Assembly (NCBI GenBank): GCA_013360985.1
Contig: JABWAM010000024.1
Span: forward strand, 1-16,279
Reading direction: 5' to 3'
Source of the DNA: Verrucomicrobiia bacterium
GTDB taxonomy: Bacteria > Verrucomicrobiota > Verrucomicrobiia > JABWAM01
Length of the DNA: 16,279 nt
Below, piece after piece: positions 1 through 8,495 of the stretch. Every line of letters starts with the position of its first letter. Position 1 is the stretch's first letter. Made by a program: the position numbers and the translations under genes. The notes under the pieces are model-generated. The model had not been told where the DNA came from, made no database searches, and worked only from the letters and a program-made list of their open reading frames with translations.

Positions 1-107
1 GGAGGGCGCCGCAGCAGCGGCTTCACCACAAAATGTTGGAGAAGCGTCACGCATTTCTCGATCGAGGATGGGTTTCCCTATGCCTTACGCGGGGATTTGA
101 GGCGGGG
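1..107. repeat. Dispersed repeat, module B copy 1 (partial, cut by window edge)
   Basis: This stretch matches the B module of the repeat found again at 9711-9850, 10042-10182 and 12578-12689. Shared blocks are the ggagggcgccg start, an aaaatgttg block, the palindrome ctcgatcgag at 57-66, and the ccttacgcggggattt end. The end ggatttgaggcg resembles the right terminal inverted repeat of the complete copy (ggatttggggcg). The first bases match the last bases of module A, so module A probably lies just outside the window. It sits between the upstream gene and nuoM. No protein is supported here; open frames through it are incidental. Confidence 0.8.
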
Positions 108-154
108 CAAAAGGGTTGCCTTGGAAGTTTCTCTGCGGCAGAAAACGTCTCTTC

Positions 155-1681
155 ATGCTTGTCTGGACTCTTTGGATCAGCTTTCTCGGCGCGGCGGCCG
201 CGGCGCTTCTGTCTCCTCGGCGGAAGGCCGAAGCGCGCTGGCTCGCGCTCGCCGCCGCCTCCGCCGGGCTTACGCTCGGCCTTTGGGGTTGGTGGGCCTA
301 TGACGTCGGCGCGGGCGGTTACCAACTCGGCAACGGAGAAGGCCTCCCGTGGATTCCTCAGATCGGCGTCGGCATTCGGTTCGGCGTCGACGGGTTTAGC
401 CTGCCGCTGGTCATTCTGACGGGCATCATCGGCGTGACGGGCGTCCTGTACTCGTGGAATATCGAGACGCGAGTGAACGAATTTTTCGCGTTGTACCTCC
501 TGCTGCTGGGCGGGGTGTACGGCGTTTTCCTATCGGTGGACCTGTTTCTCCTCGTCGTGTTTTACGAGATCGCGATCGTGCCGAAGTATTTCCTCATCGC
601 GATCTGGGGAAGCACGCGGAAGGAGCACGGCGCGATGAAGCTCGTGCTCTACAGCTTCGCGGGTGGGGCGCTCATCCTCCTCGGTCTGGCGGGAATCGCG
701 TTCGCCGCGGAGCCCGCGGCGCGAAGTTTTGATCTCGAACGGCTGGCGGCGGCGAATTTCTCCGCCGCTTTCCAAGCGTGGGCCTTTCCCGCGTTCTTCT
801 TGGGTTTCGGCATCCTCGCCGGCCTGTGGCCATTCCACACCTGGGCGCCGACGGGGCATGTCGCCGCGCCGACCGCCGCCTCGATGTTGTTGGCGGGCGT
901 CGTCATGAAGTTGGGGTCTTACGGTTGTCTGCGCGTGGCGATCGGGCTGTTCCCCGGCGCGCTTGGCGCGACGTTCCTCGGCGTGCCCGGTTTTTGGCGG
1001 GGGACTCTGACGGCGCTCGCCGCAGTCAACATTCTCTACGGGGCGATGGTCGCCCTCGTGCAGAGGGATTTCAAATTCGTGATCGGCTACTCGAGCGTAA
1101 GCCACATGGGTTTCGTGCTCCTGGGGTTGATGACGCTCAATCCTTGGGGCCTCTCGGGCGCCGCGCTCCAGATGTTTTCGCACGGGATCATCGCGGGACT
1201 GTTGTTCGCCGTGGTGGGGCGGCTCGTGTACGACCGCGCGCATACGCGCGAACTCGATGAGCTGGGCGGGCTCGGACGCGCCGCGCCATTCGCCGCGGGA
1301 GTCTTCATTCTCGGCGGGCTGGCCTCGATGGGGCTGCCGGGGATGAGCGGCTTCTTCGCGGAACTGCTCGTGCTCATCGGAACCTGGAAGGCCTTCGCTT
1401 GGGCGCTTCTTCCGGTCGGCGTTGGGATGGCGGTCACCGTGGTCTATATCCTGCGAACGATTCACGCGGCGTTTTTTTGCGAGAGACCGTCGGACGCCGA
1501 ACGCTGGAAAGGGCTTCCGCCGATCACGCTTCCCGAGAAAGCGGCGAGCCTCATCCTCGTGGCGCTCCTGTTTCTCGTCGGCCTCTATCCGCCGGTCTTA
1601 CTCAACATGATGGATCGCGCGGCGCACCAGTTCCTCGATCGGGTGAAACAGACGACGCCGGTCCATCTCGCGCGGCCATGA
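155..1681 (+). CDS. nuoM: NADH-quinone oxidoreductase subunit M
   Basis: This is one of the three antiporter-like proton-pumping subunits in the membrane arm of respiratory complex I. The protein has 508 residues, normal for NuoM, and is hydrophobic throughout. Family residues are visible: the charged TM5 glutamate in FYEIAIVPKY (E138), the pumping lysine in LAGVVMKLG (K252), the FHTWAPTGHVAAPT segment (227-240), and QRDFKFVIGYSSVSHMG (K307, H317). I chose the ATG at 155 because a transmembrane helix begins there. An in-frame ATG at 116 would add a charged stretch lying close to the repeat. No clear ribosome-binding site is seen. The stop overlaps the nuoN start by 4 bases (ATGA), so translation of the two is coupled. 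The rest of the nuo operon should lie to the left, with the repeat at 1-107 in between. Confidence 0.97.
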   Translation: MLVWTLWISFLGAAAAALLSPRRKAEARWLALAAASAGLTLGLWGWWAYDVGAGGYQLGNGEGLPWIPQIGVGIRFGVDGFSLPLVILTGIIGVTGVLYSWNIETRVNEFFALYLLLLGGVYGVFLSVDLFLLVVFYEIAIVPKYFLIAIWGSTRKEHGAMKLVLYSFAGGALILLGLAGIAFAAEPAARSFDLERLAAANFSAAFQAWAFPAFFLGFGILAGLWPFHTWAPTGHVAAPTAASMLLAGVVMKLGSYGCLRVAIGLFPGALGATFLGVPGFWRGTLTALAAVNILYGAMVALVQRDFKFVIGYSSVSHMGFVLLGLMTLNPWGLSGAALQMFSHGIIAGLLFAVVGRLVYDRAHTRELDELGGLGRAAPFAAGVFILGGLASMGLPGMSGFFAELLVLIGTWKAFAWALLPVGVGMAVTVVYILRTIHAAFFCERPSDAERWKGLPPITLPEKAASLILVALLFLVGLYPPVLLNMMDRAAHQFLDRVKQTTPVHLARP

Positions 1682-3222
1682 ATCTTCCCGATCTCCTGCC
1701 GATCCTGCGCGCGCTCGCGCCCGAAATTCTGCTCTCGACGCTGGCATTCGGCGCGTTGCTCGGCGAGGCGGCGCTGGGACGCATCCTTGTCGTGGAAAAA
1801 CGGCAGGGCCTCTTGGGCTGGATCATGCTGCTCGGATTGGCGGGAAGCTTGGTCCTTCTCGGCGCCCAGGCGCTTCGCGGGGAGACCCTCGCGTTGGGGA
1901 ACGGGGCCTGCGTGATCTCGCCCTTCAACGCCCTCCTCAAGGCGGCGGCGGCCGTGGCGGTGATGGGCGCGATCGTGATGGGGCTGCGGACGCCGTTTGT
2001 GCGGCATGCCGGCGAACATTACGCCCTCGTGATCTTCTCGCTGCTCGGGATGTTTTTTCTCCTCTCGGCGGAGAGCCTGCTGATGATCTTCGTGGCGATC
2101 GAGATGGTCAGCCTCCCGCTCTACGCGCTCGCGGCGAGCCAGAAGGGGGTGCGGCGTTCCGTCGAGGGCGGAATGAAGTATCTGCTCTTCGGCGGGCTTT
2201 CCGCGGCCTTCCTGCTCTTCGGCATCAGTTACGTCTACGGATTGAGCGGACAAGGGAGCCTGGCCGGATTGCGCGACTGGCTGATCGCGCAACGAGCCGC
2301 GGGCGGCCCGGGGCCGCTGTTCTTCGTGGGCATGAGCCTGATGATCGTCGGGCTGGCCTTCAAGATGGCGGCGGCGCCGTTCCATCTCTGGGCGCCGGAC
2401 GCTTACGAGGGCGCGCCGCTGCCGTCGGCGGCCGTTATCGCGAGCGCCTCCAAGCTCGCGGGCGCGGTGGTGGCGGCGCGGCTGCTCCTTGGCGCCTTCC
2501 AACCGGTCGCTGGAAGTGTTCTGGGCGCGCCGCCTTCGTGGCATGCGGGCTGGTCCACCATGGTGGCCGTCCTCGCGGTGGCGAGCCTGACCGTGGGAAA
2601 TTTGGCGGCGCTCGCCCAACGCAACGTGAAACGGTTCATGGCGTATTCGAGCGTGGCGCACGCCGGCAATCTCCTCGTCGCCTTTCTCGCGCTGGACGCC
2701 TCGGGGCGTCCCTCCGCCCTGGCGGCGCCCTCCATCGCCTACTACGCAATCGCCTATGCGCTGACGAACGCAGGCGCCTTCGCGGCGATCCACGCGATCG
2801 CTTGGGGGACGCGCGGAGATGATTTCTTGGATTTCCGCGGCGCGGCGCGGCGCGCGCCGTTTCCCGCGCTGCTCCTGGTGATCTTCCTGCTCTCGCTGGC
2901 GGGGGTGCCGCCGATGGCCGGTTTCTTCGGCAAACTCTTCCTCTTCATGGCGGCGTTGCAGGCCGATTCGGCGCGCTGGGGGCTGGCTTGGCTCGTGGCC
3001 TCCGCGCTCGCGATGAACGTGGTGGCCCTCGGCTATTACCTGCGCTTCGCCCGGGTGATGTGGGTCGACTCGCCAGAAGACGCCCGTCCGATCTCCGTTC
3101 CCCTCGAGTTGAACGTCGCGCTCGTCGCGCTCGCGCTCGCGGTGCTCGGACTGGGGTTGTTTCCCTCCGTCTGCCTCGACGCGTTTCACGCGTTCGGCGG
3201 ATTGCTTCGTCTCGAAAACTGA
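1678..3222 (+). CDS. nuoN: NADH-quinone oxidoreductase subunit N
   Basis: Antiporter-like membrane subunit of complex I that carries proton translocation coupled to quinone reduction. The protein has 514 residues, a normal family length. Hallmarks are the glutamate in VAIEMVSLPLYAL (E142), the lysine in VEGGMKYLLFGG (K167), FKMAAAPFHLWAPDAYEGAP (229-248, K229), and QRNVKRFMAYSSVAHAG (K318). The ATG at 1678 overlaps the nuoM stop as ATGA. The same frame stays open upstream inside nuoM, but that part has no NuoN character. nuoN is the last gene of the operon. The convergent gene's stop lies 28 bases further on, and no convincing terminator is visible in the gap. Confidence 0.97.
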   Translation: MNLPDLLPILRALAPEILLSTLAFGALLGEAALGRILVVEKRQGLLGWIMLLGLAGSLVLLGAQALRGETLALGNGACVISPFNALLKAAAAVAVMGAIVMGLRTPFVRHAGEHYALVIFSLLGMFFLLSAESLLMIFVAIEMVSLPLYALAASQKGVRRSVEGGMKYLLFGGLSAAFLLFGISYVYGLSGQGSLAGLRDWLIAQRAAGGPGPLFFVGMSLMIVGLAFKMAAAPFHLWAPDAYEGAPLPSAAVIASASKLAGAVVAARLLLGAFQPVAGSVLGAPPSWHAGWSTMVAVLAVASLTVGNLAALAQRNVKRFMAYSSVAHAGNLLVAFLALDASGRPSALAAPSIAYYAIAYALTNAGAFAAIHAIAWGTRGDDFLDFRGAARRAPFPALLLVIFLLSLAGVPPMAGFFGKLFLFMAALQADSARWGLAWLVASALAMNVVALGYYLRFARVMWVDSPEDARPISVPLELNVALVALALAVLGLGLFPSVCLDAFHAFGGLLRLEN

Positions 3223-3250
3223 ACGCCCTCTCCCGCGCGCCGCGAGGCGT

Positions 3251-4993
3251 TTATCCCCCGTCCGGCGCCCAGCGGACGCGGTCGGTAATGAAGAGAAATT
3301 CGCGTCCAAGGTTCGGGACCGGCGCGCGCAGCGGGAAGTTTTCGGGCACCTGGCGGAAGAGGATGGGCGCCCAGGTGCTCAATTCGCCTCCGACGATCTC
3401 GCCGAACGGACGGTTCATCGTGACCGGCGTGAAGTAGATCGCGGAGATTTTGTGGACGTAATCGTTGATCTCGAGGTATTGCGGGACGCTCTTGGGGAGG
3501 TCGATGCAGGGCGTGTTTCCGTACCACGCGACGGCCCAAGGCATATCGCTCATCATCACCTCGCCGGGCCCCATCCATCGCGCGACGGTCTGGATCAGCG
3601 GCGGATAGTAGGGCGGGAAACGATACGGCGGCGGTCGCGGCGGGAGGAGGGCAAAGATGAGCGCGAGCGAGTTGATCATGACGAAAAACGCCGCCGCGAG
3701 CAGCATGACGAAGCGCGAGGAAATTTCGAGGCGATCGTAGAGGATGAAGAAAAAGACCGTTCCGTAGAGGAAGATCAGCGGGATGAGCAGGGCGTAGAGG
3801 TTGCCGCTGTGGGCGCCCGCCTGGGTGACGGACCCGGTTTCCGGGTTCCAGATGAACGGGACGAGAAGGGCCATCCATCCGGCGCAGAGGAGCAGGAACC
3901 AGCGGAGGCGTTGGAGGACCGGCGATTTGAATCCGAGGAACAATCCGGCGATCGCGAAGAAGATGAGGTAGTTGTCGCCGAGCGATTTGATTTCGGTTTC
4001 GAAGAAGGCGCGGGCGTTGGCCAGCCACTTGCGCTGGACCTGTTTGTATCCGAATCCCTCGAGCTTGAGGCTCGACTGTTTTTCGAAGCTCTTCTCGGGA
4101 AAGAGGTCCGTGTGCTCGATGGGGGCGTAGGTCGCCAAACCGAGCGGGAGGCCGGTCAGGCGTTGGTTGCGGAGGACCCAGGGCGTGGCAAGCGCCGCAA
4201 CGATGGCGAAAGCGAGCGCGGCGTGAAGGAGGCGGCGGCGGCCTCCGAAGATCAGGACGTGCGTGACGAGCGGAATGAGGAGCAGCCCGAAACGGTATTT
4301 TGCGAGAAACCCGACGCCGACGGCGGCGGCGGCGGCCCCGACCCAGAAGACCGACCACCAGCGTTCCGAAAGCTCATGGAAACGGACCATCGCGTAAAGG
4401 ATCACGCAGAAAAGAAACAGGAGGAAAGCGAAGGGGGTGGCCGCGATCGCGGCGCGCCAGAATGGGTTGCAGAAAACGAAGAGCGCGAGCGAGACCAGGG
4501 CGACCCGCGGATCGGCAACGCGGCGCACGGCGAGGAAAAAGACGAGCGCCGCGAGGAGGAGCCAACCCTCCGCGAAGAAGCCGGCCCACACATCAGGCTT
4601 GTAAAGTGTGAAGGTCTGTCCCGTCGCGATGGCCGTCGAGGGACGGACGGCTTTGAACACGAGCGCGAGCAACTGCGGATAGAGGGGGGCATGCTGGATT
4701 TCCGGCTGGCGCTGCGTGGCCTGGCGCGGATCGAAGCCGCGCTGCTGGAAGATCGCGATGCTGACGGGGCGGATGTGGAGCGTGGTGAACCCTTGACCGT
4801 CGTTGATTTGGCGCGCGAGATGGGCCATCTCCATGGACTCCTCCGAATCGAGTCCTTTGAAATGAATTGTGTGGTAGAGCAGGAGCAGTCCCAGCGAAGC
4901 CGCGATGGCGAAGGCGATCTGAAGCGCGACTCCGAAACGTCCCGCGATGAGAGAGTGGACAAAGGTCTGGAGACGGATGCTGCCGATCGACAT
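3251..4993 (-). CDS. GT-C type membrane glycosyltransferase-like protein (family 39-like)
   Basis: A 580-residue polytopic membrane protein with the layout of PMT/ArnT-type GT-C glycosyltransferases. A short N-terminal tail is followed by a first helix (about 23-43) and then an acidic loop GLDSEESMEMA (47-57), where this fold normally carries its catalytic acidic residues. Many hydrophobic helices follow, then a soluble C-terminal part with PPYYPPLIQTVARWM and MPWAVAWYGNTPCIDLP. Such enzymes move a sugar from a polyprenyl-phosphate donor to an acceptor on the outer face of the inner membrane; donor and acceptor here are unknown. It lies 59 bases downstream of the sigma-54 regulator on the same strand, so it is probably the last gene of that unit. 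The ATG at 4993 has no evident Shine-Dalgarno sequence. Family assignment rests on motif recognition and is fairly sure; the exact substrate is open. Confidence 0.75.
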   Translation of the reverse strand: MSIGSIRLQTFVHSLIAGRFGVALQIAFAIAASLGLLLLYHTIHFKGLDSEESMEMAHLARQINDGQGFTTLHIRPVSIAIFQQRGFDPRQATQRQPEIQHAPLYPQLLALVFKAVRPSTAIATGQTFTLYKPDVWAGFFAEGWLLLAALVFFLAVRRVADPRVALVSLALFVFCNPFWRAAIAATPFAFLLFLFCVILYAMVRFHELSERWWSVFWVGAAAAAVGVGFLAKYRFGLLLIPLVTHVLIFGGRRRLLHAALAFAIVAALATPWVLRNQRLTGLPLGLATYAPIEHTDLFPEKSFEKQSSLKLEGFGYKQVQRKWLANARAFFETEIKSLGDNYLIFFAIAGLFLGFKSPVLQRLRWFLLLCAGWMALLVPFIWNPETGSVTQAGAHSGNLYALLIPLIFLYGTVFFFILYDRLEISSRFVMLLAAAFFVMINSLALIFALLPPRPPPYRFPPYYPPLIQTVARWMGPGEVMMSDMPWAVAWYGNTPCIDLPKSVPQYLEINDYVHKISAIYFTPVTMNRPFGEIVGGELSTWAPILFRQVPENFPLRAPVPNLGREFLFITDRVRWAPDGG

Positions 4994-5052
4994 AAAAGAA
5001 CAGGGGACCGTGAAAACCGTTTGGTGAAAAGTCCAAAATCAAGGCGGCCGGA

Positions 5053-6417
5053 TCACGACGGCGCGCCGCCTTTCATCTCCTTGAGCTTGCGGTGCAGGGT
5101 GCGGCGGCTGACGCCGAGGAGTTCGGCGGCGCGCGTAACGTTCTGATCGGCGGCGCGCAACGCGCGCGCGATGAGCCGTCGCTCGGTCTCGGCGAGGTTC
5201 AGCGTGTCCATCTCGCCGATCGGGGCGTCTCCGCCTCCCTCGTCGCGGGGAGCGAGATCCGGAGGGAGATCCTCCGCTCCGAGAAGCTCGCCGCGGGCCA
5301 AAACGACCATGCGATGGATGACGTTGCTCAACTCCCGGACGTTCCCCGGCCAACGGTAGCGGCGGAAGGTGTCGAGGACTTCCGGAGCGAAACCGCTGAA
5401 GCGCTTCTCGTTCTCGCGCGCATGGATCTTCAGGAAATGGGCGGCCAACAAGGGGATGTCGCTCGGGCGCTCGCGCAGCGGAGGGATGTGGAGCGTGATC
5501 ACGTTGAGACGATAGAAGAGGTCCTCGCGGAAACGCCCCTCCTTGGCCATGCGGCGCAGGTTGCGGTTGGTCGCCGCGACCAGGCGCGCGTCGGCGTGGA
5601 TGACGCGGTTGCCGCCGACCCGCTCGAACTCGCGCGTTTCAAGAACGCGCAGGATTTTCACTTGCACGGAGGGGTCGATCTCCCCGATCTCATCGAGGAA
5701 TAGGGTGCCGCCGTCGGCGAGTTCGAAGCGCCCCTGGCGTCGCTCGACGGCGCCCGTGAACGCGCCGCGTTCATGCCCGAAGAGTTCGCTCTCGAGGAGA
5801 TTCGCGCTGAGCGCGGCGCAATGGACGGCCAGGAAAGGCCCTTTGGCGCGCGGGCTTAGCGCGTGAATGGCGCGCGCCACGAGTTCCTTGCCGGCGCCGC
5901 TCTCTCCCTCGATGAGGACCGTCGCGCGCGAAGGCGCCACCTGTTTGATCGTCTCATGCACCTCCCGGATCGCAGGCGAATCGCCCACGATTTCGTGGAG
6001 GCCGTAGCGCTCGTCGAGCTGCTGCTGGAGCGCCACGTTTTCGCGTTCGAGGCCGCGCGCCCGCAGGAGTTTCGCGAGCCGCATCTCCAGTTCGTCGAGT
6101 TGCAGGCGTCCCTTCGAGATGTAATCGTCCGCCCCCTGTTTCATCGCCTGGACGGCGAGTTCTTCCGAGCCGTACGCAGTCATCAGGATGCAGACCGGCG
6201 GGTGCGGGAGGGATTTTGCCCGCTGGATGAGCTTCAGCCCGTCCTCTCCCGGCATGCGCAAGTCGGAGAGCATCACATCGAAACGCTCCTCGTCGAGGAG
6301 ACGGCGGGCGGAGACCGCATCCTCGGCGAGATAGACGTCGTATTGCCCCTCCAACGCCGCGCGAAGGCCTTCGCGCGACGGTTTTTCGTCATCTACGATC
6401 AACAAGGTCGGTCTCAA
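5053..6417 (-). CDS. Sigma-54-dependent response regulator, NtrC family
   Basis: Cytoplasmic transcription activator for sigma-54 RNA polymerase. Using the TTG at 6417 (454 residues), the receiver domain covers about 1-120, with acidic pocket D9/D10, phospho-acceptor D52 in LSDLRMPG, T80 and K102. The AAA+ domain covers about 140-370, with Walker A GESGAGKE (171-178), the sigma-54 contact loop GAFTGA (218-223), Walker B GGTLFLDE (236-243) and LRERPSDIPLL. A Fis-type helix-turn-helix lies at about 427-447 (NVTRAAELLGVSRRTLHRKL). Walker A has alanine where threonine is usual, and K102 is followed by glycine rather than proline; neither should abolish function. An ATG at 6537 is in frame but would overlap the upstream gene by 56 bases and adds 40 residues that do not look like protein, so the later start is preferred. 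It lies between two GT-C genes. No partner kinase is adjacent. Confidence 0.93.
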   Translation of the reverse strand: MRPTLLIVDDEKPSREGLRAALEGQYDVYLAEDAVSARRLLDEERFDVMLSDLRMPGEDGLKLIQRAKSLPHPPVCILMTAYGSEELAVQAMKQGADDYISKGRLQLDELEMRLAKLLRARGLERENVALQQQLDERYGLHEIVGDSPAIREVHETIKQVAPSRATVLIEGESGAGKELVARAIHALSPRAKGPFLAVHCAALSANLLESELFGHERGAFTGAVERRQGRFELADGGTLFLDEIGEIDPSVQVKILRVLETREFERVGGNRVIHADARLVAATNRNLRRMAKEGRFREDLFYRLNVITLHIPPLRERPSDIPLLAAHFLKIHARENEKRFSGFAPEVLDTFRRYRWPGNVRELSNVIHRMVVLARGELLGAEDLPPDLAPRDEGGGDAPIGEMDTLNLAETERRLIARALRAADQNVTRAAELLGVSRRTLHRKLKEMKGGAPS

Positions 6418-6437
6418 GGGGAAAGGAAGGGAGGTCG

Positions 6438-6480
6438 TTTCGGATACATGCGCGCGCGGCGCGTTCGCGCCAAGCCGAAA
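6438..6480 (-). other. Nested inverted repeat between glycosyltransferase and regulator genes
   Basis: The outer arms tttcgg (6438-6443) and ccgaaa (6475-6480) enclose an inner perfect arm pair ggcgcg / cgcgcc (6458-6463 / 6466-6471, two-base loop). It begins just after the stop codon of the upstream glycosyltransferase and ends before the preferred TTG of the regulator. No T-run follows, so it is not a classical terminator. It could stabilise or attenuate the transcript. In GC-rich DNA such a structure can also arise by chance. Confidence 0.4.
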
Positions 6481-6481
6481 G

Positions 6482-8248
6482 TCAGCGCGAACGGACAAGA
6501 ACGACGCGATGCTTCTCCGCGCCCGCGGTCGCCACAATTTCCAACGGGACGCCTGCGTCGCGGCGCAGTTCGTCGAGGTATTGGGGGCGCGTGAAGATCC
6601 ACACGCGCCGCGGCCCGCGCAGGAGCGCCACGAGCTCGGCGCGGCCCGGCTTTACGGCCGCGTCGCGGTCGCGCGCAATCTCCCAAAGCGTGTCGCTCCC
6701 GTAGCGCGGGATCACCTCCGCGCGGTCGTTCATCACCGCGAAGCTGCCGGAGTGGAAGGCGCACTCGTACATGGCGACCAGATCGCCATCGCGCGCGGCG
6801 AAGGAGGGCGGCCCTTCGCGCGGGTGAAGATCGAGGGAGATCGGAACGCCGACCGCGCGCGCTCGAGGCGCCGCCGCGGTGAGAGAGCGCCAGCTCGAGT
6901 TATGGCCGAAGAGCGTTTCTGTCCGCGCGGCGAGCAGAACGAGGCTCTGCAGGAAGAGTGCGGCGCAGATCCACCACGCAACGAACGTCGCCGGGGCGCG
7001 CGCCGGCGGGGAGACGCGCGCCGTTGCGAAGGCAGCCGTCGCAGCCCAGAGCGCGGCGAGAACGAATGGCGCCAGCCAGAGGAGCGACGGCTGATGAAAG
7101 GCCCGCTGGAGGATGAACCAAGGCGTCAGCGCCACGAGCGGAAGGAACGCCCAGGTTGCTCTCCGCGCCCAACTGGGCGCGAAGGCCGCCGCGCGCTCCG
7201 GACGCATCTCCGCCAGCCACGCGCCGATCAGCAGACTGATCGGCGGCATCAGCGGCAGGAGATAGGTCGGCAGCTTCGACCCGCTCAACGTGAACATGGC
7301 AAAGGGAAGGAGAACCCACGAGAGGAGAAAGGCCGAAGCGGCGCTTCCCTCGCCGCCTGTCCGCCAGCGCGTCCAGTGGCGGCGCGCCGCGGGAAACGCG
7401 AGAAACGTCCAGGGCCAGCAGGCGATCGGCAGGATGATGAGGAAGTAATACCACGCCTTCGCGCGGCCGCGCCCCGACAGCACGCGGTCCCGAATCTCCC
7501 CGCGAAGATAGAAATCGGCCAAATCGGGATTCAGCCAAATCATGAGGAGAAACCATGGCAGGGCGATGAACGCGAGGAGAACGAGACCGCGGAGGAGGTT
7601 CATCTTTCGCAACGCGCGAAAATCGCGCGTCGCGGCGCAAAAGCCCAGAATCGTCAGGCCCGCGATCGCGAGGCCGACGGGCCCCTTGTTGAGAAAGGCG
7701 AAGGCGAGCGCGAGATAAAATCCCAGCCTCCAGAAACGGCCCGCGCCGTGCGGCGCGGCGTTTCCATGGACGATCTCGCGCCAGCGCCAGAAGCACCCGA
7801 GCGCGAGGGTCACGAGCGCGGTGAGCATCATGTCCGGCGTGATCAGGCGTCCGCCCGCGAAGAAGAGCAGCATCGTGGAGAGGACTGCCGCGGAGAACAG
7901 GCCCGCGCGCGCACCCGCCATCCGCCGCCCCAACATGAAGACGAGGAGCACGGTCGCCGAGGCGGCGAGCGCCGACGGCAGCCGCGCTCCCCACTCGTGG
8001 ATGCCCGCCACGCGCAGTCCGACGGCGACGCACCAGTAGATCCACGGGGGTTTCGCATAGTGCGGCACGCCGTTGAGCCGCGGAACGAGCCAGTCGCCCG
8101 TCACGAGCATCTCGCGCCCCATCTCGGCGTAGCGCCCTTCGTCCGGTTCGTTCAGGCCGCGCGAGCCGAGTTGCAGAAACAGCGGGAACAGCATCGCGCC
8201 CAAGGCCAGGACGATGGTTCGACGGGTGGGTTCGAGAAGGAATCGCAC
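6482..8248 (-). CDS. ArnT/PMT-like glycosyltransferase (GT39/GT83-type)
   Basis: A 588-residue integral membrane protein of the ArnT-like GT-C group. These enzymes transfer a sugar from undecaprenyl phosphate to lipid A or other envelope acceptors on the periplasmic face. The signature first periplasmic loop is clear: NEPDEGRYAEMGREM (33-47), with the catalytic-type D36/E37, then GDWLVPRLNGVPHYAKPP (51-68), which is nearly textbook for the family. About a dozen hydrophobic helices follow, including LNKGPVGLAIAGL and SGSKLPTYLLPLMP. A smaller soluble C-terminal domain ends the protein. The start is a GTG at 8248 directly before the first helix. A hairpin (arms 8248-8254 and 8262-8268) covers this start. 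It is probably the first gene of a unit with the regulator and the second GT-C protein. The acceptor (lipid A, cell-wall glycan or other) cannot be told from sequence. Confidence 0.9.
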   Translation of the reverse strand: MRFLLEPTRRTIVLALGAMLFPLFLQLGSRGLNEPDEGRYAEMGREMLVTGDWLVPRLNGVPHYAKPPWIYWCVAVGLRVAGIHEWGARLPSALAASATVLLVFMLGRRMAGARAGLFSAAVLSTMLLFFAGGRLITPDMMLTALVTLALGCFWRWREIVHGNAAPHGAGRFWRLGFYLALAFAFLNKGPVGLAIAGLTILGFCAATRDFRALRKMNLLRGLVLLAFIALPWFLLMIWLNPDLADFYLRGEIRDRVLSGRGRAKAWYYFLIILPIACWPWTFLAFPAARRHWTRWRTGGEGSAASAFLLSWVLLPFAMFTLSGSKLPTYLLPLMPPISLLIGAWLAEMRPERAAAFAPSWARRATWAFLPLVALTPWFILQRAFHQPSLLWLAPFVLAALWAATAAFATARVSPPARAPATFVAWWICAALFLQSLVLLAARTETLFGHNSSWRSLTAAAPRARAVGVPISLDLHPREGPPSFAARDGDLVAMYECAFHSGSFAVMNDRAEVIPRYGSDTLWEIARDRDAAVKPGRAELVALLRGPRRVWIFTRPQYLDELRRDAGVPLEIVATAGAEKHRVVLVRSR

Positions 8249-8414
8249 GCGGCCGCATCTTGGCCGCGGCGGGGCGCCCGCCTCAATCGCAAATCACCCG
8301 CCTCGCGCGCGCGGTCCAAAATCCCTGGAAACCGATCCGGCTTTGATCCACTTGCAGATCCCTGCTGACGAGCCGTTCTCCCCTCTCCGACGCCGAACCC
8401 TCCAATCCAATCGC

Positions 8415-8443
8415 ATCATACGCGCGGTGAACGCGGAGATCAT
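8415..8443 (-). promoter_or_regulatory. Possible promoter for the glycosyltransferase/regulator unit
   Basis: On the minus strand a good -10 box TATGAT (8415-8420) is preceded after 17 bases by a poor -35 ATGATC (8438-8443). It would give a leader of about 160 bases before the GTG at 8248. It lies in the divergent gap 8249-8495. The -10 match is good and the -35 weak, so this is tentative. Confidence 0.28.
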
Positions 8444-8460
8444 GGCGAGACGTTTTCGCC

Positions 8461-8489
8461 TTGGTGTCGCGCGCGAAGCAAGCTAAAGA
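8461..8489 (+). promoter_or_regulatory. Possible promoter for the DedA-family gene (leaderless-type)
   Basis: TTGGTG (8461-8466) and TAAAGA (8484-8489) are separated by exactly 17 bases, and the ATG at 8496 follows the -10 box by only 6 bases. Transcription would start at or next to the ATG. Both boxes are weak matches to the sigma-70 consensus; the support comes from the spacing and from the same layout at two other genes in this window. Confidence 0.3.
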
Positions 8490-8495
8490 CCCCCG

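Noticed and set aside
116..154. Earlier ATG for nuoM at 116.
   Set aside because: It adds 13 residues, several charged, before the first membrane helix, lies next to the repeat boundary, and NuoM proteins normally begin directly with the helix.
3452..5146. Very long antisense open frame opposite the first GT-C gene; similar ones at 1585-3309, 6509-8368, 13762-14934 and 14174-15997.
   Set aside because: Their products are strongly charged, repetitive and unlike any family, while the opposite strand encodes recognisable proteins. High GC at third codon positions removes stops from the complementary frame.
8248..8268. Inverted repeat cgcggcc/ggccgcg over the GTG start of the glycosyltransferase as a riboswitch-like control.
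   Set aside because: A seven-base all-GC palindrome is expected by chance in this composition and no alternative pairing partner or known aptamer is visible.
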